A stretch of DNA of 64,000 nt from Tetrahymena elliotti 4EA (Eukaryota > Ciliophora > Oligohymenophorea > Hymenostomatida > Tetrahymenidae): contig JH720351.1 of the NCBI GenBank assembly GCA_000231825.2, positions 372,001 to 436,000 of the forward strand. Direction: 5' to 3'. Shown here piece after piece: positions 40,124 through 51,700 of this stretch (position 1 is the stretch's first letter; each line of letters opens with the position of its first letter). The notes beneath the pieces were generated by a model that searched no databases, was not told the origin of the DNA, and saw only the letters and a program-made list of their open reading frames with translations. Both the position numbers and the translations under genes were made by a program.

Positions 40124-40750
40124 TCAACCATCCCTCAATTTTTAAAACTTTAATACAGACTATTTATCACATATAAAAAATCTAAACTCAATTATGAGAA
40201 CAAATACTAATGAATATAAAGAGTATTTGTGATAGTTACATAAAAAAGATTCTAAATTTTTATGAAAAAATGTTTGAAATCTAAATAAAATTAAGTGATG
40301 ATACAAAAAGGTATTTTATAAATCTTTTTTATGCAATTAATCAAGAATTTAATTTTATTAGATAAATATGATACTATTTTAATTAAAATTTTTTTTTTAT
40401 GATATCTTAGGTGTTTTTTTAATCTTTTTTGTGCTATTATTAAAAAATTAGATTGTTTTATTCAATAATTATATACAGATGATAAACTAGTCTTTGATTT
40501 TCATCAGTTCTTCTTGTTTTTTATGTTATACATTAATGGTTAGTTTATTAAGTTCAATCGGATCTAGCCTGGTTGATGCATTTAAGTAGATGCTAACCAC
40601 TTCCATGATGATAAGGCTATCAGTTAGCAAAATGTTGAGATCAGTTTCATAATGGCATTTTGTGATAACTGGCTTGTTATATGAGACTTTGATTTTTGGT
40701 AGTTGATTTATTTGTATCCTTGAACTGATTTTGTTTGAATTTTTACTCAT
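40124..40750 (-). CDS. Hypothetical protein or exon
   Basis: From ATG 40750 (directly after an in-frame TGA) the frame MSKNSNKISSRIQINQLPKI... reads cleanly, with balanced composition, through DLNILLTDSLIIMEVVSIYL and RLDPIELNKLTINVQHKKQE to about 40490. This part is less AT-rich than its surroundings, which favours real coding. The frame stays open to TGA 40124-40126, but the last 360 nt are low-complexity and may be intron or 3' UTR. No family is recognised. It may be the 3' exon of the same gene as 40985-41500. A small protein of about 90 residues is the cautious reading. Confidence 0.4.
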
Positions 40751-40984
40751 TCAATTTTTTCTTCTTCCATCTGTGCTGCCTGATGGTTGTTTTTTTTATA
40801 TGTTATTATTATTAGCTTAGAAATAATTGACCCTCTTATTACTAGGATAAAATAATTTTTGTCCTTGTGTTCAAAATCCATTCCATCCTTTTGATTTGTG
40901 TCAGACTTAGTATTTTTTTAATTATTTTGTCATCTTTTTTTTTTTGAATACATCAATTTTTAGCAGATGGATGAGAGTGGATCG

Positions 40985-41500
40985 TCAATTAATTTCTTTT
41001 ATTATTTGAATTCTTTTTTAAATTCTTTGATTGAAGAATAATTTAGATAACTGCAGATATTATAATTGGTTATAATCTTACAATTATTTGTTTAGTTAAG
41101 TATTGTCTATTTCAGATCGACATGATTTGTGGAGGAAGTTCAATAGGTCTATCTATCCTAAAATTATAAGGCTTGAAAAAGGTTTTTCTTAAGCAGATTA
41201 ATTCATTTTATCTGAGAAACAATAATTTTTTACTTCATCTTGATCTTCAATCTGACTTTCTTCATCTTTTTCAAAAGAATTATCTTATGCTTATTTAGTA
41301 AGATCTAGTTAAGAGATATCACTCTAGAAGTCAATTTGGGAATGAATTAACTCTAATTAGAGAGAATGGGCTAGTCTAATAAGGCTCCTTAATTCCAATA
41401 AGAATACTTCGAATCTAGTATCCCATAATGAAGAACTTGAATTAAACAACTATCTAAAAATTTTTTAAAACAGACTTTTTTATTATATACCATTCCCAAA
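40985..41500 (-). CDS. Hypothetical coding segment (probable exon)
   Basis: An open frame on the minus strand, TGA-terminated at 40985-40987, reads SLWDTRFEVFLLELRSLI..., then NSFEKDEESQIEDQDEVKNY, then PFSSLIILGQIDLLNFLHK and a Q/L-rich end. The acidic, Gln-rich stretch with TAA/TAG as Gln looks like genuine ciliate coding. No start was found in frame; a competing frame begins with ATG near 41530 (MKYKDQIILGMVYNKK) and might join it by splicing. Function unknown. Confidence 0.35.
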
Positions 41501-41699
41501 ATGATCTAATCTTTATACTTCATATTTTTTTTGAAAGGACAATAAAAAAGAAATTAAAAAACATAACTTAGAAATTTCATTAGTAGTTATTAATTGTTTC
41601 TAATTATTAATTAACACTTTCCTAAACTAAAATAAAGATTATTATTTTTAATTCCCAAAAAATTATATAAGAAATAAAAGAAAATATTGATAGATTAAT

Positions 41700-42207
41700 A
41701 TGTTTAGCTAATATACAATAGGATAAGTTATCTCTCTTAAATCAGTTGGGTATAGTGATTCTATCTATGGTGAGCAAGTAATTATAACAGGAAGGTATCA
41801 AAATAAGTGTAAACTCAATCAACAGAATATATGTAGAAATACGGGAACGAGCTCAAAATCCTAAAAGTCAAACAGCCCTCAACATTTTCTCGATGCCCTA
41901 TTTTTAAAAATTATAGATAGGGATATGAAAATAGTAGGCCAATATTATTTATTTTTTTATATATTAGATTAAAGCTTACTAAATAATAATTAAATATTTT
42001 TTGTATCATAAATAAAATCACTAATTTATTATAATTAATATTTTAAACTTATTTTTGATATTTGATAGCAAAAACATCTTAGTTTATAAGAATAAGGTCA
42101 TTAATGTTTTTGAAGGTGTAAATAAAAAAAGATTAGTTAATAGTTAAGCAAAATAGTTATGTTCTTATGTTGATGATGATAAATTATTTTTATAATTTTT
42201 TATTTGA
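41700..42207 (+). CDS. Small hypothetical protein, two exons
   Basis: ATG 41700 opens MFSQYTIGQVISLKSVGYSD, followed by EQVIITGRYQNKCKLNQQNI and FLDALFLKIIDRDMKI. This is balanced composition with fairly GC-rich codons. An intron of about 125 nt (from GTAGGCC near 41936) then leads to an exon reading KNILVYKNKVINVFEGVNKK and CSYVDDDKLFLQFFI, with TGA at 42205-42207. The exact splice phase was not settled. No family is recognised and no membrane segment is seen. Confidence 0.4.
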
Positions 42208-42676
42208 AATATCAACCTAGAATAATAAATAATTTAAAAGTTTGTTAATATAAAAAAGTTTGCAAAATCATCTGAAAGAGTTTAATAAATAAATGTTATT
42301 CATACAATTTTATTTTGTATTAAATATTTTATTTTTTTGTTCTAATAAAAAATTTTCTTTGAATATTTTTTCACTTAAAAACTTGTACTTGCTTTATTCA
42401 AGTCATGATTTTGTTTTTTTCATAGTTTATTTGGCTTTAATAAAATCTAAAATGCTAATTATTTTATTTATCTTTAAAGTTTCAACTATCAATAGATTTT
42501 TCTAAAAATTCGCTACTTTACTACATTTGTTTTTTAAATTGCTAAAATTAAAATTTGATATTTCATTTTTGGGTTTTATCTATTTTAGATTATTTTTTGA
42601 GGAAAATGGATTGACTGAAAGCTTAATTATTATTTCAAAGATAATTACTTAAACAAATAAATACAACAACTAAATT
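42208..42676. other. Intergenic, low complexity
   Basis: T-rich sequence. A plus-strand frame at 42293-42505 encodes only hydrophobic F/L/I/S residues, typical of T-rich DNA, and I do not regard it as a gene. Confidence 0.45.
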
Positions 42677-42967
42677 TCAATTATTATTTTATTATTTTGG
42701 TTACTATTCTTATTTATTTTCAATTTCTACTTTCCAATCTAAAATCTTATTTTTAACTTATGGATCAAATTCATCATCATCTTAAATACTCATTTATACT
42801 TTTTTCAAAAAGGCAGCTAATTTATCTTCCTATTCGTTATTAAGCTTTGTTTTCAATTCAATAGGACATGTTGGATCAACTATATTCTCTACTACATCTA
42901 TATTTACTTTTTGTTCTTCATTTTCTCCTTATGTTTACCAAGCTTTTTTAATACCTTCTATATCCAT
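42677..42967 (-). CDS. Small acidic protein of 96 residues, unknown function
   Basis: A single intact frame runs from ATG 42967 to TGA 42677-42679. It opens MDIEGIKKAWQTQGENEEQK, continues with VVENIVDPTCPIELKTKLNN and AAFLKKVQMSIQDDDEFDPQ, and ends in a Q/N-rich tail (EQQPKQQNNN). Eleven or so Gln are written TAA or TAG. Composition is strongly charged and helical with no signal peptide or membrane segment, so it is probably soluble. I recognise no family. Coding is convincing because of the base composition, the charged residues and the clean start and stop. Confidence 0.7.
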
Positions 42968-43328
42968 TTTGACTAATATCTTTTTTTTTTAATTTTTAAG
43001 AATATTTAATATTTTTTAAAAATAATTCAAACACCAAACAGTCTTAAATCGTAAATTAAAGCATAATTGGTAAGCTATATCTAAAACTGTTTCCAAAAAC
43101 AATATAATAATAAATATTTATTATATTAACTAATCAATTAAATAGTTGAAAATTTTGTTAACAATAAATTAGCTTAAAATAGAAGATTGAATAAACAAAC
43201 ATTTTTTTTTGATAAAAAATACTAAAAATAAATATTAACATTTTTATAATAATTAACTTAGTTACTACTAATATTTAAAGCATAATTAAATTTTAAAATC
43301 TACAAATTCAATACACATTTATTTAAAG
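42968..43328. other. Intergenic between divergent genes
   Basis: AT-rich; expected to carry the promoters of the 96-residue gene (minus) and the Q/S/N-rich gene (plus). No specific motif seen. Confidence 0.45.
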
Positions 43329-45856
43329 ATGAAGAGATAAACTTAATCTTCATACTCTTTATCAAAGCATACAGGAGGACCTAACTTAAAATCTTATAAT
43401 TAACATTCAAATAATGGATAAATTGGAAATGGATCTTAAATTACAGAATTTAATAGACATAAACTAGAAAAAATACCAACAACATTTGTATTTGATAAAC
43501 GTATTCCTCCAAGCGAATACAAGAATTATATCTCTATTGATGATATTTATAATGAGAATTTCGAATATGCAAGAAAACTTTTTGAAGATCCTAGTAGAGT
43601 ATTTTTATTTTTATTATTATATTCAAAAGAAAAAATAAATGAAATTCAACAATTTTAAAGCATTTCTCAATTTTATAATTTTTAAATTAGAGTTATATTT
43701 TTTATTTTGTTTTTACAATAGGCCTTTGCAGTTGCTGATTATTCTAGTGACCATAAAGTTCCAATCAGATTAGCTTAAGTGAATTATAAGAGTTTTACTT
43801 CTTAAGAAAAGAAAAGGGATAAGAAAGTAAACTTTACTTAAAAATAACAGAATTAAATGAATTCTACAGTAGGTGGTGGAGTGAAATTTTATAAAAATGA
43901 ATAGTAATAAACATTACCTACACCTACTCTACCTAAGCATAGTTAAATTTCAATATAGTATAAGAATTAATAGGCAAATTCAAATTTATTATAGTCTCCT
44001 TAACAATCTCCTCATAAAAATATGAATGAAGAGTCTTTATTTTTTAAAGATTTATCACCTTCAAGGCAGTAATCAGCAGTACCTGACTATATTCATGACT
44101 CTTTAAAAATGGATGTTTAAGGTGATTAAGCTATGATTCAAAAGAATATATTAGCTTCCTAGAGTTTGATTCATAACTAAACTTCTTAGTAAAGAATTCC
44201 ATCAGCAAATTTAACAGGGATGCCCCCTTAATAATTAGAATTAAAAAAAAGTTAATAATCATAATTGCTTTTAAAAAAGAATAGCTTACCAGGAGTTGGT
44301 GGTTCAAATAATATACCACCTCTCACAACTACAAAGAGCACCTTAGGAATAGTTAATTAACCATAGATCAATAATCTTACATCTACTTAATCATTGAAAA
44401 CTATTCCTTCATAAAAGAAAGAAAATGAAGATAGAGTTCATGGATTAATTGCACAAACCAGAGAAAAAGTAAAAAAGTTGTAGTCTTATGCAGAAAAACT
44501 CAAACGTCGTGTTTTATAAAGTAAATAATTTAAAATTAAAAGTATTTAATTAATGTGTTTTGATTATAAATTATGTCATTAAATAGATGATTATGGATAA
44601 AACTACAAAAGAAGTCAAAAAACTATCAAGTAATTAATGTTAAAATCTATTCTTTATTTAAGAATTCATTTTCTTTTATTAAATATAGAAAATCTCAACT
44701 TGTTAAAGAATACATTTTTAATGAAGATGATTTTAACAAAATGCTAGCTCAAGAAGAGGAAGAAGATAAAAAGATGCAAGCCAACAAAAAAGAGAAATTA
44801 AAGTAAAATTTTACAAAAAAATTAATTCTTAAAGCAGAAATTTTTAATTTTTAAATTAAAAAAAGGGTATTTGTTGATAGATAAGATGCCTTTAATTAAA
44901 GTGAAAACTAAAAATAGTCAAACACTTATTAAAGTTAAATAATAGAACAATATGTTACTAAAAAAGAATATCAGAAATAAAAGTCAGCTTATTAATTATA
45001 TGATGAAGATGATGAATCTGATAAATCAAAAGAAGAACTTAAATAAGAAACTAGTGGACTTTTCTAAAAATCTGATTAAAAAATGTTTAAATCTTCAAAA
45101 CATAATTTCCACAAAAAAATGGTTCTCAAAAAGAGAGACTTTGACTAAAAAGCAATTGTCTAAGACGCTGAAGAATAGTATCAATAAGTGATAACTAAAT
45201 TAACAAAAAATTAAAAACGTAAAAACTAAAATTAATAAATTAAATTTATTTTTAATTTATTATCAAATTTTATCATTAATAATCAATTTTTAATAGATTG
45301 GAATCAACTCTCAATTTTACCAGAAAAAACCAATTAATTAAGAGCACATTCTTTGCTCTATGCAAGATCAGGAAAAATGTAAATTCTTTTCATTTTTATT
45401 GTTTTTAATCATATTAATTAATAATTATCCATTTGAGAAGATTCTTATTAAATAAATATTTAGTATTAATCAAATTAAATGCTAATAAGCCAAATAAGTA
45501 TTTAATGTTAATTGAAATTAATTTTAAAAACTAGTTTGAGGAACATAGGAGATAAATATGGAGATCTTGACTTATTTGTCCCTCCTTAACCTTAGAAGCT
45601 TTAAATTAAGTAAAAGAAATAATTTGTGTTATAATAAAATTAGTTTGCTATACTGAACCAATATATTAATTTATTTTAATATTTTAGGAATCAGTATGAT
45701 CTCTTAAATCATTTGTAAGCTCTTTTAACCAAACCAGATGTATCAGGAGATTTCAAACTGCATAAATCTGTTTAAGTTCATAAAAATAGAATTAAAAATA
45801 TGCGTCAAAATGATGTAGGAATAACAAATATTTCAAATATTAGTATTGAGGCCTGA
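43329..45856 (+). CDS. Q/S/N-rich hypothetical protein with coiled-coil segment
   Basis: ATG 43329 opens MKRQTQSSYSLSKHTGGPNL. Exon 1 (43329-43598) continues IPTTFVFDKRIPPSEYKNYI and FEYARKLFEDPSR. Exon 2 (43722-44520) holds AFAVADYSSDHKVPIRLAQV, a long disordered S/Q/P/N-rich region, and a helical VHGLIAQTREKVKKLQSYAE. Later exons carry NEDDFNKMLAQEEEEDKKMQ, then YEDDDE-type acidic runs and a K-rich stretch. A last part (GDKYGDLDLFVPPQPQKL, then YDLLNHLQALLTKPDV) ends in TGA 45854-45856. Introns 43599-43721 and 44521-44591 join in frame; others lie near 44630-44688, 44805-44868, 45220-45300, 45380-45540 and 45610-45690. No enzymatic domain is recognised; composition suggests a cytoskeletal or regulatory scaffold, which is speculation. 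Confidence 0.65.
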
Positions 45857-46627
45857 ATATTTATTTATAATTGTAATTTAGATCATTTTAATGGATTTAA
45901 ATGTAAAAATTCCATTTGTTTATGAATGCTGTTTAAAAGTTATTTTTATTCAAATATGAAAAATCAAATTTTTTTGATATTTTGTTTGATATTTTCTCAA
46001 AAAACTCCTTTTTATATTTAAAGGAGATCTTTTCAAATAAAAATGTTTGTTTTATTATAATAAAATTTCATGAGTGGGTGTAGATAAAAGGGAAAAAAGA
46101 TGTAAATAAATTTGGTAGAGCTTCGCTAGTAATCAGAGTGTTTTATGATATCTATGAATTTTACTATGAAAAAAAAAAATTAGTTTGAAAGAGAGCGAAA
46201 AATAAATTAAGTTTTTTGGATTGGATAAGAGTTATGATTAAAAATTATTAAGAAAATATTAATGATAATAATTATTACTAACATTTAATTGAGCATATGT
46301 AGAGTAAATTATTTCATAGTCTGTATTATTTATATTGACCTTAATAATAGCGCAATTAAAAACTTATTATTAAATAAACAAACAAGCAAGCAAGAAAACA
46401 AAAACACATTCTAACAATCATTTTCCAGATTAAAAGAATCATTTAATTAATTAAAAAAAATTTTTATATTTAATAAATTATTGTTTTAAGTAAAGCTAGA
46501 ACACCTAAAAAGAGATCAAACAACTAGTTTTTTCAAACATTTTTCACTTCTAGATCTACCAGACTCACAAATAGCGATTAAAGCTTAGTTTATATATAGT
46601 TTGTATAAAATAAAATTTTATTTTCAG
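45857..46627. other. Intergenic, AT-rich
   Basis: No supported gene. The last bases before 46628 (TTTTCAG) look like a splice acceptor, so an untranslated 5' exon of the next gene may lie in this region. Confidence 0.4.
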
Positions 46628-47701
46628 ATGTCTACCCATTTTAGATAGTATATGAAAGAAAATTAATAGGGCAATGGATCCCCTGTTAATAGGAAAAATG
46701 AAAACTCTTATGCTAATGAATATGCAAATACTCTTTAGCCTGCATAAAATCCTATGAATGGAAATGTTTACTCTCAATAATACTAAGCCCAGCCTTCTGG
46801 ATCTACTTAAGGCTCTTTTGTTAAATAAAACTCTCCTTAAATAGGTGCCAAACAAATGAGTGCTCCTGGACACAGCTAATCAGGCTCATAAAATATTTAT
46901 AGCAGTTAAACTAATAACCATATGCAATCTCATTCAGCAGCAAAAAGATAAAATTCACAAAGCTCTCTAGATGGACCTTAAAATTAATCTCGTCGTTTTT
47001 CTCTTTTTTCAAAAAGTTCATTTGCTACCTCAACAAGCTTCCTTTTCCGTACAAGCGGATTTCACTAAAAGAATAATAAAAGCGTTCCTAAAGTTGATAT
47101 ATGTAATATTTTTAAGAAAAAGGCCTACCTTTATCTAGATGAAGCCCTAGCAAATACTTTCGATGATTTGTTAGATAAAGGATACACTATAGTCAATGCA
47201 AAGAAAGAAGAAAGAGATATAATGAAAGAACAAGAAGAAGCAATGAAAGAAGAAGCTTAATTGCTAGAAAAAGAAATAGTTCCATTAATAAATGCATCAA
47301 CCAAAGTTTAAGAATAAATTATATACTAGTAGTAACTGAGTGAAAAGTATCAATCTGAAATAGATTCACTTTGTAAAGAATTAGATGAACTTAAAGATCT
47401 TATTGAAAAGCGTAGTGAAGAAATTTAAAATAATCACGATGACCTAACAAATGCAATCAAGCAAGCAGAATTAATGAATAATGAAATAAGAGCTTAAATA
47501 AATATAAATAAAGCAAATCATAGACAGCTAACAAATCAACTTGAAAAAGCTAAAAAACAAAAGGAGTAAGAATAATCACAGCTCGTTATTTAACTTAATG
47601 AATACAAAAAGTAATATGAAGAAAAGAAACTTTCATAAGCAGATAAATTGCGTAAAATGGAAAATAAATCAAAAATGTACTTAGGTATTCTTAAACATTG
47701 A
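46628..47701 (+). CDS. Coiled-coil protein with disordered Ser/Gln-rich head
   Basis: One uninterrupted frame of 358 codons (357 aa) runs from ATG 46628 to TGA 47699-47701. Residues 1-160 are disordered and S/Q/N-rich, starting MSTHFRQYMKENQQGNGSP and including a basic patch SRRFSLFSKSSFATSTSFLF. From about residue 165 (DICNIFKKKAYLYLDEALAN) the chain becomes helical. About 200-350 is a continuous heptad-like coiled coil: KEERDIMKEQEEAMKEEAQL, IDSLCKELDELKDLIEKRSE, NHRQLTNQLEKAKKQKEQEQ. The start is preceded by TTTTCAG, so a 5' UTR intron is possible. No family is recognised; a structural or cytoskeletal role is inferred from the coiled coil only. The antisense strand shows a basic hydrophobic ORF that is a shadow. 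Confidence 0.75.
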
Positions 47702-48744
47702 TAATTTGAATGTGTTTATTTGTTTAAATCAAAATATAATAAACTAATATTCACAATATTTTATTTATTTATTGAATTCTCAAATCAAAAAAAAAACAAG
47801 TATCTTCAATAAATAAAAAATAATAAGATCTTAGCTCATTAAATTAAAAAAAAAAGCATATTAAAAATTATAAACCAATTAACAATATAAGTTGTAATAT
47901 AAGTTAGCAAACTAAATTAGAGATATTTCACTAAGAATTTTAATATATCAATCAACCTATCATAAATACCATACATACTCTTTTTATTTCATTTAAAAAT
48001 TAATAAAATTATGTATTTTTTTATATCATACCTAACCAACAATTAAAATTTATGTATATTCATTCTTACAATTATAAATACATATCCTTTTTCAACTTTA
48101 TTCTTTTCAATATTTCAATTCAAATCATTTTTCAAAAATTTAATTTATTATGAATCTAAAAAGTTGTTTATCTACCAAGTATTTACTTGTTTGTAATCTT
48201 TATAATTAATTTTTTATCATAAATAATAGAATAATTAAATCCTCATAAAAAATTCAAAAGATACCAAAATAAAAGTATTTAATTTCAAATTTGTTTAAAC
48301 TATTAGTAGATAAATTTTTGCTTATAAAAATATTCTAAAAAGTTGTTTCTAGATATGAACTAAAATTTATAAAAAAGAAAAACTTTGAGTGATTTAAATG
48401 AATGTATAATTTGTAATTAAAATAGTTTTTCCCATAAATTTCTTTTTAAAACTTGCTTTTTGAATATTAAAGATTATATTTTATCTCAAAATAAAATAAA
48501 GAAGTTACATTTTTTATTTGGCAATAATAAATATTTTTTTCATAAAGTAATTAAAATCATAAAATTAAATAAGATTGAATAAACTAGTATAAAAAATAAA
48601 TAGACTAAAGTATTTAAAATAAGTTTTATAACATATTAATATATAATTGAAATATATTTAAGTACAAAGTATTTCTTTTCTCTAACTAAATTTAAATACA
48701 AGTTTTTTACAATTAAAATATGATTGTTTTTACGTTTTATCAAT
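47702..48744. other. Intergenic between convergent genes
   Basis: About 1 kb of strongly AT-rich sequence. Two genes end into it from opposite sides. I see no coding region or RNA gene. Confidence 0.5.
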
Positions 48745-51700
48745 TCAAATAGCCTGTACAAAAGTTGGTTCTTCAAGTTGGTGAGAGATCTCCCTTAAGT
48801 TAGATAAGAAATTAATTAACTAAAAGGGTTGACTAAATATATGAATAAACTCAAAAGAGTTATTTTAAGTGTATATCTCAGGATTTAATAAACTTAGTCC
48901 ATTAATATCGAATATAACAAGGTGTATGCTATTATTTAGAAAGATATTATTGATTTCTTAGTTATATATTATTTCAATTGGAAATTTCATGTCTGTAAAT
49001 ATTACTATCACTTTCATCTCAAATGAATTTAATAAAACATCTTCTTGCTATTTTCCCACATTTTGCAGAATTTTCTTGTTAAATAGTAATTAGGATGTAA
49101 GCACCGATTCATCTGATTCATTTTACTTTATATTTTTTCTTATCAATGATGATAGTTAATATTCAGCTAGAAGCTTAGTGAGAGGCTTAAACAAATTAAC
49201 TCTATTGTTAGAAGATGCCTTAGAAAGTAGGCTGATTTTTTAAGGAAGACTTTTGATAATTGTATTAATACTGGTCTTAAGAGAAATATATTAATCTTTA
49301 TAAATTTTAGTTACTAAAGTTTCACAATACTCTCTGGCTAAAATTATTTAAAGGGAATCTTTTGGATTCTTCATTTAACTTTAACATAATTCTTATAATA
49401 TTTTACTAACTTAATTAGAGGTTCTATTATTTCCATAATCTATCACTATAGATAAACTAAGAAACAAATTTTGATTAAATTTATTTATTTGTTTTGAAAG
49501 ATCTAAAGACTCCATTTGGAGCTAAGAAAAACAACTGTTTATTAGCTGTAAACTTTCATATCTATAAAGTGCAAAATATTATGTTGGTATTTCCAAGCTA
49601 TTTGTTGCAATTTAAGCAGCCTATAAGAGCTATCCTTAACTCTCAAAAAGACTAGCCAAGCTAAGCATAATTTTTGAAAAAACAACATCTTTTGGTATTT
49701 CTTTTTACAGATTTTAAAAAATTTGATCTTATATCTTAGTAAATGAAATGTTATGTTCTGTTTTTTCAATAAAGCTCTTATCATCAATTTATATTTACCT
49801 ATAAAGTGATGTATGAGATTAAATATCATTTGTTTTTCTAATTTCTAATTCTTCATTCTAAAAACTAACTTCAAATGTCTATCTTTCTTAGCTATTAGAT
49901 TTGTTTTTTATCTCCTCTTTATTTAAAATACTAGATTTTTTTCCACCATAAAAAGGATACAAAAAATTATTGTTGTTGCTATTTTAAACTTAATGTGAGT
50001 CATCTTTACTAGTCATTTAATTTAACTAAAAATCAATTACATTTGGGTTCTTTATTTTTTAATCTGATTTTACTCTAACATTTAATTTTTTAACTTTTTA
50101 ATTTTAATTCTAATTACTATAAATTGTTGACTTTCTTTGTTCAATCAAGTAGGAACTATTAACTGTACTTTTTCTTTGATTGATTACCTCATAATTTTAT
50201 TTAGCCTAACACCCATATTTATTTTAGATAATTTATTCTCCTGAATTCAATTCATGAAATTCATATGTTTACAATTAGTTTTGATTATTTGTCAAAACTT
50301 CATCATCATTTGAAAAGCAATAATTCTTAAATTTACTATTTTAGTTAGTTTTAATCAAGCTTCTTCCTCTAAGATTTTAATTTTCTAAGTTTTTGTTATG
50401 ATAAACCTATGGCATAAGATAATTTTAAACCTATTAGCTATTTTCAATTTATTTTTGTTTTAGTGCCAAACTAGAATTTCTTGTTTTCTATTTTAATAGC
50501 ATATCATGAGTTCCTTTATTAAAAGTGTCTGAAGTCTATCTGTTACCTGAAAAAAGAGTAGTATTCCTTTGTTTATCTAAATTATATTTCTTTAATCCTA
50601 TTATTTCCTCTACATCTGTAATATTATAAAGAGTGTTGTCCATCTATTCATGATTAAATTTTGGAGAAGGAGAGTTGCTCTAAGTACCTCTGTAGCCATT
50701 TTTTCTTTGGTCAATTTCAATTTTTTCCTATTAAAGTAATTTCTAAAAACCAACTTCATCTAGTGTTTATTTAATTAAAGGATTTTAGAGAATAGAAGAA
50801 GTTTATTATAAAACCTTAAGATAAATTTATTCTTATTCTACAAAAACATTAGTTTTTTTCTTTTTCCTCAAATATTCATATTGAATTCTATTTGTATTTA
50901 TACTTTATTTTTTGAGATCTAAATAATTATTATCCTTGTTACCAACCCAATTTAATTTTGTCTATATTTGTCGAGTATTATTATTTTCTTCTTATATTTT
51001 GTTTGTGTGCTAAGTAAATAATGCCAAACAAAGACTAATCAATGCTTTAGCTTTACGAGTTTTCTGTTTCATTAAATAGCAAAAACTTAACTCCAAAAGA
51101 ACCATTATGGTTCTAGAATAGCAAGGAGGCTACAATATTTAGTCTAAAACATAAAGTTCTTTCAGCTAATTTATTTATTCTTTCCATAAATTAGTCTAAT
51201 TTTTTTAGGTTAGAAAATACATTTTTTAAGAACGTATATATTGAAATTGTCTTTCGAACTTTAGGTGCAGAAGGTCTTAATATTTTTAATTTTGTATCTG
51301 TTATTCCTATGCTTCATTAAACATAGGAGCAGGTTAAGGAATATGGCCAATAGATATTTTTTTCCTTGCAATTGAAAAAAGAGAATTATTACTATGTGCT
51401 TTAACTTACCTAAAAGGTATTGATTCTCTTTTAGGAATTTAATAATCTCCTGATGATTTTTTTCTTCTTCTTCTTACAGGAGTCTGAATTTTATTTCCAT
51501 TAATTATAAAATAATTATTACAATATGTTTCATCTTTTTGATAAAGTTCATTTAATTCATAGTTTAAATGAATTATGCTGACATAATAGCACTAACAAGC
51601 TTCTAGATAACGATGAGCATTGAAATGAATGTTCCCTAAATTATTGTAACTTATTCCTAAAAAAATATGATTTCTCATAATATTCTCAAAGAATTAACAA

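Noticed and set aside
42293..42505. Plus-strand hydrophobic ORF of 70 codons
   Set aside because: T-rich sequence gives only F/L/I/S residues; no charged loops, no TAA/TAG Gln, no recognisable motif.
44952..45191. Lys-rich plus-strand ORF MLLKKNIRNKSQL...
   Set aside because: Out of frame with the real exon, which reads VTKKEYQKQKSAYQLYDEDD in the neighbouring frame.
46565..46873. Basic minus-strand ORF (MSRSTHLFGTYLRRVLFN...)
   Set aside because: Mirror of the Ser/Gln-rich head of the coiled-coil gene; the plus strand gives a 357-residue intact protein.
48960..49720. Canonical VWA domain with metal site
   Set aside because: The strand pattern fits, but the DxSxS motif is absent (IVIDYGNN), so it is called degenerate rather than a metal-binding VWA.
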